Shown: positions 6,213 through 14,809 of the stretch, one piece after another
Layout of the letters: each line of letters begins with the position of its first letter
How positions within the stretch are numbered: position 1 is the first letter of the stretch
Assembly (NCBI GenBank): GCA_037134755.1
Contig: JBAXLO010000060.1
Span: forward strand, 1-21,475
DNA length: 21,475 bases
Direction of reading: 5' to 3'
From: JBAXLO01 sp037134755
GTDB lineage: Bacteria > Bacteroidota > Bacteroidia > Bacteroidales > JACABE01
The notes under the pieces: generated by a model
Databases searched by the model: none
Told to the model about the DNA's origin: nothing
Seen by the model: the letters and a program-made list of their open reading frames with translations, nothing else
Program-made: the position numbers and the translations under genes

Positions 6213-7664
6213 TTGAAACAATTAACTAACATATTAAATAATGCTTCAATTATCGAAATTATCGGTAATAAGGATATTGTTATTGATAATATAACTTTTG
6301 ATTCAAGAAATATTGAAGCAAACTCAATGTTTATTGCCGTTAGGGGTACAAAATCTGACGGTCATAATTATATCGAACAGACTATTGAAAAGGGAGCTGT
6401 CTGTATTGTATGTGAGGTGTTACCGGCTAATATAAATAAGGATGTAACTTATGTTCAGGTAAAAGATAGTAGTTTTTCATTGGGGATAATTGCATCTAAT
6501 TATTATGATAATCCTTCAGAGCAATTAAGTTTGGTGGGGATAACAGGAACTAATGGAAAAACGACAACTGTGACCTTACTTTATAATTTATTTAAAGAAT
6601 TGGGCTATGGTGTTGGATTATTATCAACAATAAGTAATAAGATTAATGAGATAGAATATCCTTCAACGCATACTACTTCAGATGCTATTCAACTTAATGC
6701 TTTATTAAAAAAGATGGTAGATAGTGGCTGTAGTTATTGTTTTATGGAGGTAAGCTCACATGCTATTGTTCAAAACAGGATTTCCGGTCTGAAATTTAAA
6801 GGAGCTATTTTCAGTAATATCACGCATGATCATCTCGATTATCACGAAACATTTGCAGAATACATTAAAGCTAAAAAGCTATTTTTTGACAATCTTTCTA
6901 AAGATGCATTTGCACTTGTAAATGTTGATGATAAAAATGGAATGGTTATGCTTCAGAATACTAAAGCAAAGAAATTTACTTATAGTATTAAGAATGTTGC
7001 AGATTATAAATGTAAAATACTAGAGAATAATTTAACAGGCTTACATCTAAACTTTGATGGTATTGAAGTTTTTTCAAAATTAGTAGGAACATTTAATGCA
7101 TATAATCTAACAGCTGTATATGCAGCTGCAATTCTTACAGGTGCAGATAAACTAGATGTTTTACGAATAATTAGCAATCTTAATGCAGCTGAAGGTAGGT
7201 TTGAGTATGTAAAATCAAAAGACAATATCATTGCAATTGTAGATTATGCTCACACACCTGATGCACTTACTAACGTATTGTCAACAATTTCAGCTATAAG
7301 AACAAATAATGAGCAATTGATAACAGTTGTAGGAGCTGGAGGAAACAGGGATTCACAAAAGCGTCCGGTAATGGCACGTATCGCTTGTGAAATGAGTAAT
7401 CTTGTCATCCTAACATCCGATAATCCAAGAGATGAAGAACCAGAAGAAATAATCAGACAAATGGAGGCTGGTATAGATCCATCCTTAAGTAGAAAAGCTT
7501 TAACAATAATTAATCGTAAAGATGCTATAAAGACAGCGTGTACAATTGCAAAACCCGGTGACATTATTTTAGTAGCCGGTAAAGGACATGAAAAATATCA
7601 GGAAATAAAGGGCGTTAAGCACCATTTCGATGATAAAGAAATTTTAACTGAATTTTTAATGTAA
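6213..7664 (+). CDS. murE: UDP-MurNAc-L-alanyl-D-glutamate--meso-diaminopimelate ligase MurE
   Basis: MurE is a cytoplasmic ATP-dependent ligase that adds the third residue to the peptidoglycan stem peptide. The ATP loop GTNGKTT lies at 112-118, followed by the substrate segment STHTTSDA (151-158), SNITHDHLDYH (201-211) and VDYAHTPDAL (343-352). DNPR at 403-406, with DEEP after it, is the signature of enzymes that select meso-diaminopimelate rather than lysine. The length of 483 residues is normal. The start is TTG at 6213; no ATG is near, and the residues read from the TTG match the usual MurE N-terminus (MKxLxxIL..). It follows ftsI after 7 bp, without a Shine-Dalgarno site. Confidence 0.96.
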   Translation: MKQLTNILNNASIIEIIGNKDIVIDNITFDSRNIEANSMFIAVRGTKSDGHNYIEQTIEKGAVCIVCEVLPANINKDVTYVQVKDSSFSLGIIASNYYDNPSEQLSLVGITGTNGKTTTVTLLYNLFKELGYGVGLLSTISNKINEIEYPSTHTTSDAIQLNALLKKMVDSGCSYCFMEVSSHAIVQNRISGLKFKGAIFSNITHDHLDYHETFAEYIKAKKLFFDNLSKDAFALVNVDDKNGMVMLQNTKAKKFTYSIKNVADYKCKILENNLTGLHLNFDGIEVFSKLVGTFNAYNLTAVYAAAILTGADKLDVLRIISNLNAAEGRFEYVKSKDNIIAIVDYAHTPDALTNVLSTISAIRTNNEQLITVVGAGGNRDSQKRPVMARIACEMSNLVILTSDNPRDEEPEEIIRQMEAGIDPSLSRKALTIINRKDAIKTACTIAKPGDIILVAGKGHEKYQEIKGVKHHFDDKEILTEFLM

Positions 7665-7683
7665 TAAAATAAAATAGGATACA

Positions 7684-8937
7684 ATGTTATATTATCTTTT
7701 CAACTATCTAAACAAAGCATTAAGCTTTCCGGGAGCAGGAGTATTTCAATATATATCCTTCAGAGCAGCTATGGCTGTCATTACATCTTTGACTATCTCG
7801 ATGATCTTTGGAAGGAGTTTAATTAACTATTTAAAGAAAAAACAAGTAGGAGAAATAGTTCGCGACTTAGGGTTGGAAGGGCAGAAAGAAAAGCAAGGAA
7901 CTCCAACAATGGGAGGACTTATAATTTTAGCATCCATATTAATACCAACACTATTATTTGCAAAACTGCATAATATCTATATTATTTTAATGCTTATAAC
8001 AACGGTTTGGTTGGGTTTAATCGGCTTTATCGATGATTATATTAAAGTATTTAAAAAAGATAAGAAAGGTTTGGCCGGGAAATTTAAAATTATTGGCCAA
8101 GTTACATTGGGTTTAATTGTAGGAGTTACAATGTATTTTCATGATGGTATTGTTATCAGGGAAAAGGGGCAGGAAAAACAATATGTTACTACTCACAATA
8201 TTTTAAACGAAGCAAATTACGAGAAAGCAAAAGAAGTATTTAATAATGGTTCTGTTAAATCTACTAAGACAACAATACCTTTTGTTAAAAATAATGAATT
8301 CGATTATTCAATTTTAATTCCATGGAGAGGTGATAATTATATTAAATGGGGATGGATAATATTTATTCCAATTGTGATTTTAATTATAACTGCAGTTTCA
8401 AATGGAGCGAATCTAACAGATGGGATTGATGGACTTGCTACTGGTACATCATCTATAATTGGTGTTACGTTAGGAATTCTTGCTTGGGTTTCGGGTAATA
8501 TCATTTTTGCTAATTATCTAAACATAATGTATATCCCTGATACTGGAGAGTTAACAATATTTATTGGTGCATTTGTAGGAGCAACTATAGGTTTCCTATG
8601 GTATAACTCTTATCCTGCTCAGGTCTTTATGGGAGACACAGGTAGTTTAGCATTAGGTGGTATTATAGCTGTGTTTGCAATTTTAATAAGAAAAGAATTA
8701 TTAATCCCTGTATTATGTGGGATATTTCTAGTGGAGAATCTTTCAGTAATGATGCAGGTAAGCTATTTTAAATATACAAAGAAAAGATATGGAGAAGGCA
8801 GAAGAATATTTAGAATGTCACCTCTTCATCATCATTTTCAGAAGTTAGGCTACCATGAATCTAAGATAGTTCAAAGGTTTTTTATTGTTGGTATTATGCT
8901 TGCTATTATAACCATTGTAACATTAAAATTAAGATAA
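7684..8937 (+). CDS. mraY: Phospho-N-acetylmuramoyl-pentapeptide-transferase MraY
   Basis: MraY is an integral membrane enzyme that transfers phospho-MurNAc-pentapeptide to undecaprenyl phosphate, forming lipid I. About ten membrane segments can be seen. Active-site residues are present: the aspartate pair D117-D118 in IDDYIK, NLTDGIDG (243-250), FMGDTGS (315-321, with D318), and the triple histidine in PLHHHF (380-385). GTPTMGG (72-78) is also conserved. The 417 residues exceed the roughly 360 of E. coli MraY because of an insertion at about 155-215, which is usual in Bacteroidota. AGGA 4 nt before the ATG may help initiation. The stop codon overlaps the murD ATG (TAATG). Confidence 0.97.
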   Translation: MLYYLFNYLNKALSFPGAGVFQYISFRAAMAVITSLTISMIFGRSLINYLKKKQVGEIVRDLGLEGQKEKQGTPTMGGLIILASILIPTLLFAKLHNIYIILMLITTVWLGLIGFIDDYIKVFKKDKKGLAGKFKIIGQVTLGLIVGVTMYFHDGIVIREKGQEKQYVTTHNILNEANYEKAKEVFNNGSVKSTKTTIPFVKNNEFDYSILIPWRGDNYIKWGWIIFIPIVILIITAVSNGANLTDGIDGLATGTSSIIGVTLGILAWVSGNIIFANYLNIMYIPDTGELTIFIGAFVGATIGFLWYNSYPAQVFMGDTGSLALGGIIAVFAILIRKELLIPVLCGIFLVENLSVMMQVSYFKYTKKRYGEGRRIFRMSPLHHHFQKLGYHESKIVQRFFIVGIMLAIITIVTLKLR

Positions 8938-10280
8938 TGCCAATTAAAAATATTGTAATTCTAGGAGCTGGTGAGAGTGGTGTCGGTGCTGCTGTATTGG
9001 CAACAAAAAAAGGTTACAATGTTTTTGTTTCAGATAGTGGATATATAAAAGCGAAATATAAGGAGGTTCTTTTAAGTCAAAAAATAAAATTTGAAGAAAA
9101 TAAACATAGTCAAACTGTAATTCTTGAAGCTGATGAGGTTATAAAAAGCCCTGGTATTCCTGATAAAGTATCAATAGTTCAATTAATAAAAGACAAAGGA
9201 ATATCAATAATTGATGAATTAGAATTTGCTTCAAGATTTACCAAGGCAAAGAAGATATGTATAACAGGAAGTAATGGTAAAACAACAACTACTTTACTTA
9301 CTTATCATATTTTAAAGAATGCAGGATATAATGTAGGACTAGCAGGGAATGTTGGAAAAAGTTTTGCAATGCAGGTAGCTAAGGATAATTACGAATATTA
9401 TGTAATAGAAATTAGCAGCTTTCAGCTAGATTACATGTTTGATTTTAAAGCTGACATTGCAATACTATGTAATATTACTCCTGATCATCTTGATAGATAC
9501 GATTATAGTTTTAATAATTATGTAAACTCTAAATTTAAAATAATAAATAATCAAACATTTGAAGATTCATTTATTTATTGTTCAGATGATATAGTAATTA
9601 CGAATGAAATAAAGAAAAGGAATATAATATCATGTACTTATCCTATATCTATACAAAAAGAGATAACTGGGAATGGTGCATATTTAATGGTAAATGAAAT
9701 AATAGTTAATACAAATTCAAATAATATAAACATGAACATTGAGACTTTAGCATTACAAGGCAAACACAACATCTACAACTCTATGGCTGCAGGTGTTGCG
9801 TCAAGAATTCTTGGAATAAGAAAAGATGTAATAAAAAATAGTCTTTCAGATTTTCAGAACGTGAGTCATAGACTTGAATTCGTGGCGAATGTTCATGGAG
9901 TTGAGTATATTAATGATTCAAAGGCAACAAATGTAAACTCAACTTGGTATGCTCTTGAATGCATGACTAAACCAACAATTTGGATTGTTGGTGGGCAAGA
10001 TAAAGGGAATGATTATACTAGCTTGAAATATTTAGTAAAATCTAAAGTTAAAGCAATAATATGTCTTGGCAAAGACAATGAAAAGATATTTCAAGAATTT
10101 GGTAATTTAGTTTCAATAATAGTGGAAACTCAAAATGCAAAAGAAGCTGTTGAGAAGGCATATAGTTTATCACAAACCGGAGATGTAGTTTTACTATCAC
10201 CAACTTGTGCTAGTTTTGATTTATTCAAAAATTATGAAGATAGAGGTGATAAGTTTAAAGCAGCAATAAATGAATTGTAA
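8937..10280 (+). CDS. murD: UDP-N-acetylmuramoyl-L-alanine--D-glutamate ligase MurD
   Basis: MurD is a cytoplasmic ATP-dependent ligase that adds D-glutamate to UDP-MurNAc-L-alanine. It has an N-terminal nucleotide-binding fold starting VILGAGESGVG (7-17), the ATP loop GSNGKTTTT (111-119), EISSFQLD (158-165), NITPDHLDRY (179-188), HNIYNSMAA (277-285), NDSKATN (326-332) and a C-terminal SPTCASFDLFKNYEDRGD segment that is diagnostic for MurD. The length of 447 residues is normal. It overlaps mraY by one base and ftsW begins 14 bp after it. Confidence 0.97.
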   Translation: MPIKNIVILGAGESGVGAAVLATKKGYNVFVSDSGYIKAKYKEVLLSQKIKFEENKHSQTVILEADEVIKSPGIPDKVSIVQLIKDKGISIIDELEFASRFTKAKKICITGSNGKTTTTLLTYHILKNAGYNVGLAGNVGKSFAMQVAKDNYEYYVIEISSFQLDYMFDFKADIAILCNITPDHLDRYDYSFNNYVNSKFKIINNQTFEDSFIYCSDDIVITNEIKKRNIISCTYPISIQKEITGNGAYLMVNEIIVNTNSNNINMNIETLALQGKHNIYNSMAAGVASRILGIRKDVIKNSLSDFQNVSHRLEFVANVHGVEYINDSKATNVNSTWYALECMTKPTIWIVGGQDKGNDYTSLKYLVKSKVKAIICLGKDNEKIFQEFGNLVSIIVETQNAKEAVEKAYSLSQTGDVVLLSPTCASFDLFKNYEDRGDKFKAAINEL

Positions 10281-10294
10281 ATTTAAATAAAATA

Positions 10295-11488
10295 ATGTTT
10301 AAATTATTTAAAAACGTAAAAGGGGACAAGGTAATATGGGCAGTTGTAATAGCACTGTCTATCTTTTCATTACTTGCAGTCTATAGTTCAACCGGAACTT
10401 TAGCATATAAATATCAGTCAGGGAACACTGAATATTATATGTTGAAACATTTAGGAATTCTTATGTTTGGCTTCTTTTTAATGTATATAGCTCATTTAAT
10501 TAAATACACATATTATTCAGGTATTTCAATAATTGCTTTAGTTATTGCAATTCCTTTACTTCTTTTTACGTTAGTGTCCGGAACGAATATAAATGAAACA
10601 AATAGATGGCTTACAGTTCCATTAGTAAACTTAACTTTCCAAACTTCTGATTTTGCTAAAATAGCTTTAATTATGTTTGTGGCCATGATGCTAGCCAAAA
10701 AGCAAGATCAGATAAAGGGTTTCAAAGAAGCTTTTATTCCTGTAATTATACCAATATTTATTATTTGTGGATTAATATTCCCTGCAAATCTTTCAACAGC
10801 TGCTATATTATTTTCAACATCTTTGCTATTAATGTTTATTGGAAGAATAAATCTAAAATACATTTTTGGTTTGATTGGATTGTTAATAATAGGAGGAGTG
10901 TTATTCGTAACATTGATATATAACTATCCGAAAGTTGGTCGTTTTGGAACATGGAAAAATCGTATTGAAAATTTTAGGCACAACGATAATAATGTAAATT
11001 ATCAGGCAGACCAAAGTAAAATTGCAATTGCGAGCGGGAAGTTTATAGGTAAATTCCCTGGTAATAGTACTCAAAGGAATTACTTACCACATCCATATTC
11101 TGATTTTATCTATGCAATTATTATAGAAGAATACGGTTTAATTGGAGGGCTATTTATCCTTTTACTTTATCTTATCCTTTTATATCGGGGAATGAGAATT
11201 GCATCCAGAAGTTCAGGGACTTTTGCTTCATTGTTAACAATGGGTGTGTGTTTTACTTTAGTTTTTCAGGCTATAATAAATATGGCTGTTGCTGTAGGCA
11301 TATTCCCTGTTACTGGTCAACCTTTGCCATTAATTAGTATGGGAGGGACATCAATTTGGTTTACAAGTATTGCTATTGGAATAATGTTAAGTGTAAGTAA
11401 TGAAATTGATAATGATGTTGATATCGAAAAAGCAGAAGAAGTAAAAGTTGTAAATAACATTGATAATAATGTTTCACCAGCTATTTAA
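10295..11488 (+). CDS. ftsW: SEDS-family septal peptidoglycan glycosyltransferase FtsW
   Basis: FtsW is an integral membrane polymerase that joins lipid II into glycan strands at the septum, paired with the FtsI-type transpeptidase encoded upstream. Ten or so hydrophobic segments fill the 397 residues. Family motifs include NRWL (103-106), FQTSDFAK (115-122), and GNSTQRNYLPHPYSDFIYAI (256-275), in which D270 corresponds to the conserved catalytic aspartate of SEDS enzymes. PVTGQPLPLISMGGTS (338-353) is also present. A short hydrophilic C-terminal tail (about 370-397) carries several acidic and Asn residues. FtsW rather than RodA is chosen because of its location between murD and murG. Confidence 0.95.
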   Translation: MFKLFKNVKGDKVIWAVVIALSIFSLLAVYSSTGTLAYKYQSGNTEYYMLKHLGILMFGFFLMYIAHLIKYTYYSGISIIALVIAIPLLLFTLVSGTNINETNRWLTVPLVNLTFQTSDFAKIALIMFVAMMLAKKQDQIKGFKEAFIPVIIPIFIICGLIFPANLSTAAILFSTSLLLMFIGRINLKYIFGLIGLLIIGGVLFVTLIYNYPKVGRFGTWKNRIENFRHNDNNVNYQADQSKIAIASGKFIGKFPGNSTQRNYLPHPYSDFIYAIIIEEYGLIGGLFILLLYLILLYRGMRIASRSSGTFASLLTMGVCFTLVFQAIINMAVAVGIFPVTGQPLPLISMGGTSIWFTSIAIGIMLSVSNEIDNDVDIEKAEEVKVVNNIDNNVSPAI

Positions 11489-11500
11489 AATAAACAGGTA

Positions 11501-12607
11501 ATGCAAATGAAAGTAATAATCAGTGGAGGAGGAACAGGGGGACATATATTCCCAGCTATTGCCATTGCTAATGCTCTTAAAAAAAGTGTTAAGGATGTAG
11601 ACATCCTATTTGTTGGAGCTAAAGGAAAGATGGAAATGGATAAAGTTCCAGCTGCCGGTTATGAAATTAAAGGGCTTTGGATAAGTGGACTGCAAAGAAG
11701 ATTAACGTATAAGAATCTATTGTTCCCTTTTAAAGTGCTTTCAAGTATTTATACTTCAAAAAAAATTATTAAATCATTTAACCCGGATGTAGTTATTGGA
11801 GTTGGAGGTTATGCAAGTGGTCCTATGTTAAAAGCAGCAACTGGCAAAGGTATACCAACAGTTATTCAAGAACAGAATTCTTTTCCGGGCATTACCAATA
11901 AAATACTTGCAAAAAAAGTTAATAAGATTTGTGTTGCTTATGAAGGAATGGAAAAGTTTTTCCCTAAAGATAAAATTGTTCTTACAGGTAATCCTGTTAG
12001 GCAAGATATAATAAACTCATCTTATTCAAAAGAAGTTGCAGTAAGGTTTTTTGAATTAGACAGTAATAAAAAGACAGTATTAGTAATTGGTGGTAGTTTA
12101 GGAGCAAGAACAATAAATGAAAGCATTAATAATATCTTGCCATTCTTTGTAACTAATAATATTCAACTTATATGGCAAACTGGAAGAAATTATTATTCTA
12201 TTGCTAATGAAAATGTAAATAATATTATTAATGCAAATATAAAGGTTTTTGAATTTATTAATAAAATGGATTATGCTTATAAAGTAGCTGACTTCATAAT
12301 ATCAAGAGCAGGTGCTATAGCAATCTCTGAATTATGTTTAGTTGGGAAGCCTGTAATACTAATCCCTTCTCCAAATGTTGCAGAAGATCATCAAACAAAA
12401 AATGCATTAGCATTATCAAACCAAAATGCTGCTATTATTGTGAAAGATATCGATGCAAAAGAGTCATTAAGTGAAATTTTATCTCAACTTATTACTGATT
12501 CAGAAAAACAAAAAGAATTATCAGCAAATATCCAATTAATGGCACATAAAAATGCAGCTGATAAGATTGTTGAAGTAATATTAAATCTTGTAAAATATGA
12601 ATCTTAA
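11501..12607 (+). CDS. murG: UDP-GlcNAc:lipid I N-acetylglucosaminyltransferase MurG
   Basis: MurG is a GT-B glycosyltransferase at the inner face of the membrane that converts lipid I to lipid II. The N-terminal glycine loop GGGTGGHIFPA (9-19), GGYASGP (102-108) and IQEQNSFPG (122-130) bind lipid I and the phosphate. The C-terminal domain has GGSLGAR (197-203), SRAGAIAISEL (268-278) and PSPNVAEDHQTKNA (289-302) for the UDP-GlcNAc donor. Two ATGs lie at 11501 and 11507; the second (MKVIISGGG) fits family alignments equally well. The length of 368 residues is normal. The 3' end overlaps murC by 11 bp. Confidence 0.97.
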   Translation: MQMKVIISGGGTGGHIFPAIAIANALKKSVKDVDILFVGAKGKMEMDKVPAAGYEIKGLWISGLQRRLTYKNLLFPFKVLSSIYTSKKIIKSFNPDVVIGVGGYASGPMLKAATGKGIPTVIQEQNSFPGITNKILAKKVNKICVAYEGMEKFFPKDKIVLTGNPVRQDIINSSYSKEVAVRFFELDSNKKTVLVIGGSLGARTINESINNILPFFVTNNIQLIWQTGRNYYSIANENVNNIINANIKVFEFINKMDYAYKVADFIISRAGAIAISELCLVGKPVILIPSPNVAEDHQTKNALALSNQNAAIIVKDIDAKESLSEILSQLITDSEKQKELSANIQLMAHKNAADKIVEVILNLVKYES

Positions 12608-13952
12608 CGATATACATAAAATTTATTTCCTTGGTATTGGGGGTATTGGCATGAGTGCTATTGCCAGGTATTTCCTATCTAATGGAATAAAAATATATGG
12701 GTATGATAAGACTCCTACAAAACTTACCTCAGAACTTATAGCTGAAGGAATAATAATACATTTTAAGGAAGACGTTGAAAGCATACCGGAAGATATTGAT
12801 TTAGTTATATACACACCCGCTATACCAAAGGAACATTTAGAATATAAATACTTTCTCAAAAATAACTATCAAATAAAGAAACGTTCTGAAATATTAGGAA
12901 TGATTACAAATTCAAATATTGGAATTGGTATAGCAGGAACACACGGGAAGACAACAATATCTACAATGTTAGCATCAATAATGAAAGGATCGAGTGTTGA
13001 CTGTAGTGCTTTTCTAGGTGGAATATCCAAAAACTTTGATAGTAATTTGCTCTTGTCAAATAAAAGTAATTATGTAGTAATTGAAGCTGATGAATTTGAC
13101 AGGTCGTTCTTACAATTAAAACCTCAAATTGCTATTGTTAGTTCTGTTGATGCTGATCATCTAGATATTTATGGAGACAAAAATGAATTAAAGAAATCCT
13201 TTGAAGAGTATATTAATCAAATAAAGGAGAACGGTATTTTAATTATTAAAAAGGGGATTGAATTAAAATACAGTAATAAGAACATTTCAGTATTTACTTA
13301 CTCGCTTAATGATATTAATTCAGATTATTATGCCATTAATATTGTCATAAAAGATGGTTGCTATTCTTATGATTTAGTCCATCCTAAAGGAATTATTAGA
13401 GATGTAAAATTAGGATATCCCGGTTTACATAATGTTGAAAATGCTATTGCTGCAGTTAGTGTAGCTTTAAATACAGGTGTTAATGAAAGTGAGATAAAAG
13501 AAGCTTTATTAAATTTCTTAGGGGTTAAAAGAAGATTTGATTATAGACTAAAGACAGAAAAGTTAGTTTATATTGATGACTATGCTCACCATCCTGAAGA
13601 AATAAGAACTTGTATTAATTCTGTAAGACATTTGTATCCTGATAAAAAGCTAACTGGGGTTTTTCAACCACATTTATATTCTAGAACAAGGGACTTTGCA
13701 GATGAATTTGCGAAAAGTCTAGAATTATTGGATGAAGTTATTTTACTAGATATTTATCCTGCAAGAGAACTGCCTATAAAAGGGATAGATTCTAAAATGC
13801 TTCTTGATAAGATAAAGATTAAAGCAAAGTTTTTGTATTCTAAAGATGAATTACTAAATAATCTGCTTAATCATAATATCGAAGTGCTATTAACATTAGG
13901 AGCAGGAGATATCGATCAGTTAGTTGAACCAATTGAAAAGCTATTAACATAA
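12597..13952 (+). CDS. murC: UDP-N-acetylmuramate--L-alanine ligase MurC
   Basis: MurC performs the first peptide-adding step of cytoplasmic precursor synthesis, joining L-alanine to UDP-MurNAc with ATP. The sequence shows the N-terminal FLGIGGIGMSAIA (11-23), ATP loop GTHGKTT (114-120), EADEFDRSFL (163-172), DADHLDIYG (185-193), DDYAHHPEEI (327-336) and QPHLYSRT (about 355-362). GTHGKTT and DDYAHHP are characteristic of MurC/Mpl enzymes; MurC is favoured by the dcw context. The length of 451 residues is normal. The start inside the murG end implies coupled translation, and the stop overlaps the ftsQ ATG (TAATG). Confidence 0.97.
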   Translation: MNLNDIHKIYFLGIGGIGMSAIARYFLSNGIKIYGYDKTPTKLTSELIAEGIIIHFKEDVESIPEDIDLVIYTPAIPKEHLEYKYFLKNNYQIKKRSEILGMITNSNIGIGIAGTHGKTTISTMLASIMKGSSVDCSAFLGGISKNFDSNLLLSNKSNYVVIEADEFDRSFLQLKPQIAIVSSVDADHLDIYGDKNELKKSFEEYINQIKENGILIIKKGIELKYSNKNISVFTYSLNDINSDYYAINIVIKDGCYSYDLVHPKGIIRDVKLGYPGLHNVENAIAAVSVALNTGVNESEIKEALLNFLGVKRRFDYRLKTEKLVYIDDYAHHPEEIRTCINSVRHLYPDKKLTGVFQPHLYSRTRDFADEFAKSLELLDEVILLDIYPARELPIKGIDSKMLLDKIKIKAKFLYSKDELLNNLLNHNIEVLLTLGAGDIDQLVEPIEKLLT

Positions 13953-14743
13953 TGAAGAAGATTATTATCATTTCAGCTTGGATACTTTTTGTAGCAGGTG
14001 TTATATTTGCACTTTACTATACAGGTGTTATAAATAGGAATAAAACTTGTCAATCGGTAGATATAGCAATTGATTACAATAAAACGGAAATGTTTTTTAG
14101 TAAAGAAGATATACAGAATTATATTTACAAAGACGATACAATTGTTGGGAAGAAACTATCCGATATTAATGTTGGAATGATTGAAAATCTAATTCTATCG
14201 AATCCTTATGTGTACAAAGTTGATGTATTTAAAACAATGAATGGTGTTTTAAAGATAAATGTTGTTCAACGGAAACCGATAATTAGGATTTATAATACAA
14301 AGAATCAACAATATTATATTGATGATAAAGGGGTAAAGATGCCATTAGATGATAAATATCCTATGAGGGTTTTAATTGCTAATGGATATATAGATTCTGT
14401 TTATGCTCCTTTTGCAACAACAAATCATAAGCAAAGAGACGACACCTTAAATTTGCAAAAAGATACTTTAATGTATAATCTTTTTAAAATTGCAAGGTTT
14501 ATTAATAATAATGAATTTATTAAGGCGATGATTGAAGAAGTTTTTGTTACACGTGACCATGAGTTTGAATTAATCCCAAAGATAGGTAATCAACTAATAA
14601 TATTGGGAGATGCAAATGATTTAGATGAGAAGTTTGATAAGCTTTTTTCAATTTACAAAGAGGGTATTACTGAGAATGGATGGGATAAGTATAAAATAAT
14701 TAATTTAAAATTCAAAAATCAGGTTGTATGCACAAAAAATTAG
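13952..14743 (+). CDS. ftsQ: Cell division protein FtsQ/DivIB
   Basis: FtsQ is a bitopic divisome scaffold with a tiny cytoplasmic N-terminus, one membrane helix (about residues 4-24) and a periplasmic part. Residues of about 35-105 fit a POTRA domain: SVDIAIDYN, then FSKEDIQNYI, and NPYVYKVDVFKTMNGVLKIN with VVQRKPIIRI just after. The following beta domain contains QQYYIDDKGVKMPL and LGDANDLDEKFDKL. At 263 residues it is of usual size. Assignment rests on topology and position between murC and ftsA, because FtsQ sequences diverge strongly. Its last 20 bp hold the -33 element of the likely ftsA promoter. Confidence 0.9.
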   Translation: MKKIIIISAWILFVAGVIFALYYTGVINRNKTCQSVDIAIDYNKTEMFFSKEDIQNYIYKDDTIVGKKLSDINVGMIENLILSNPYVYKVDVFKTMNGVLKINVVQRKPIIRIYNTKNQQYYIDDKGVKMPLDDKYPMRVLIANGYIDSVYAPFATTNHKQRDDTLNLQKDTLMYNLFKIARFINNNEFIKAMIEEVFVTRDHEFELIPKIGNQLIILGDANDLDEKFDKLFSIYKEGITENGWDKYKIINLKFKNQVVCTKN

Positions 14744-14752
14744 TTAATTTTG
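14724..14752 (+). promoter_or_regulatory. Internal promoter for ftsA-ftsZ
   Basis: TTG at 14724-14726, 18 bp, then TAATTTTG at 14745-14752 matches the Bacteroidota TTG-N17-19-TAnnTTTG promoter closely. It straddles the ftsQ stop codon. Transcription would begin near 14759, about 50 nt before the ftsA ATG. It would allow ftsA, and possibly ftsZ, to be expressed apart from the long upstream operon. Confidence 0.6.
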
Positions 14753-14809
14753 GAGAATATTTTTTGGATACAAATTCACATTATATATTATAACACAAAG
14801 CTATTGTAA

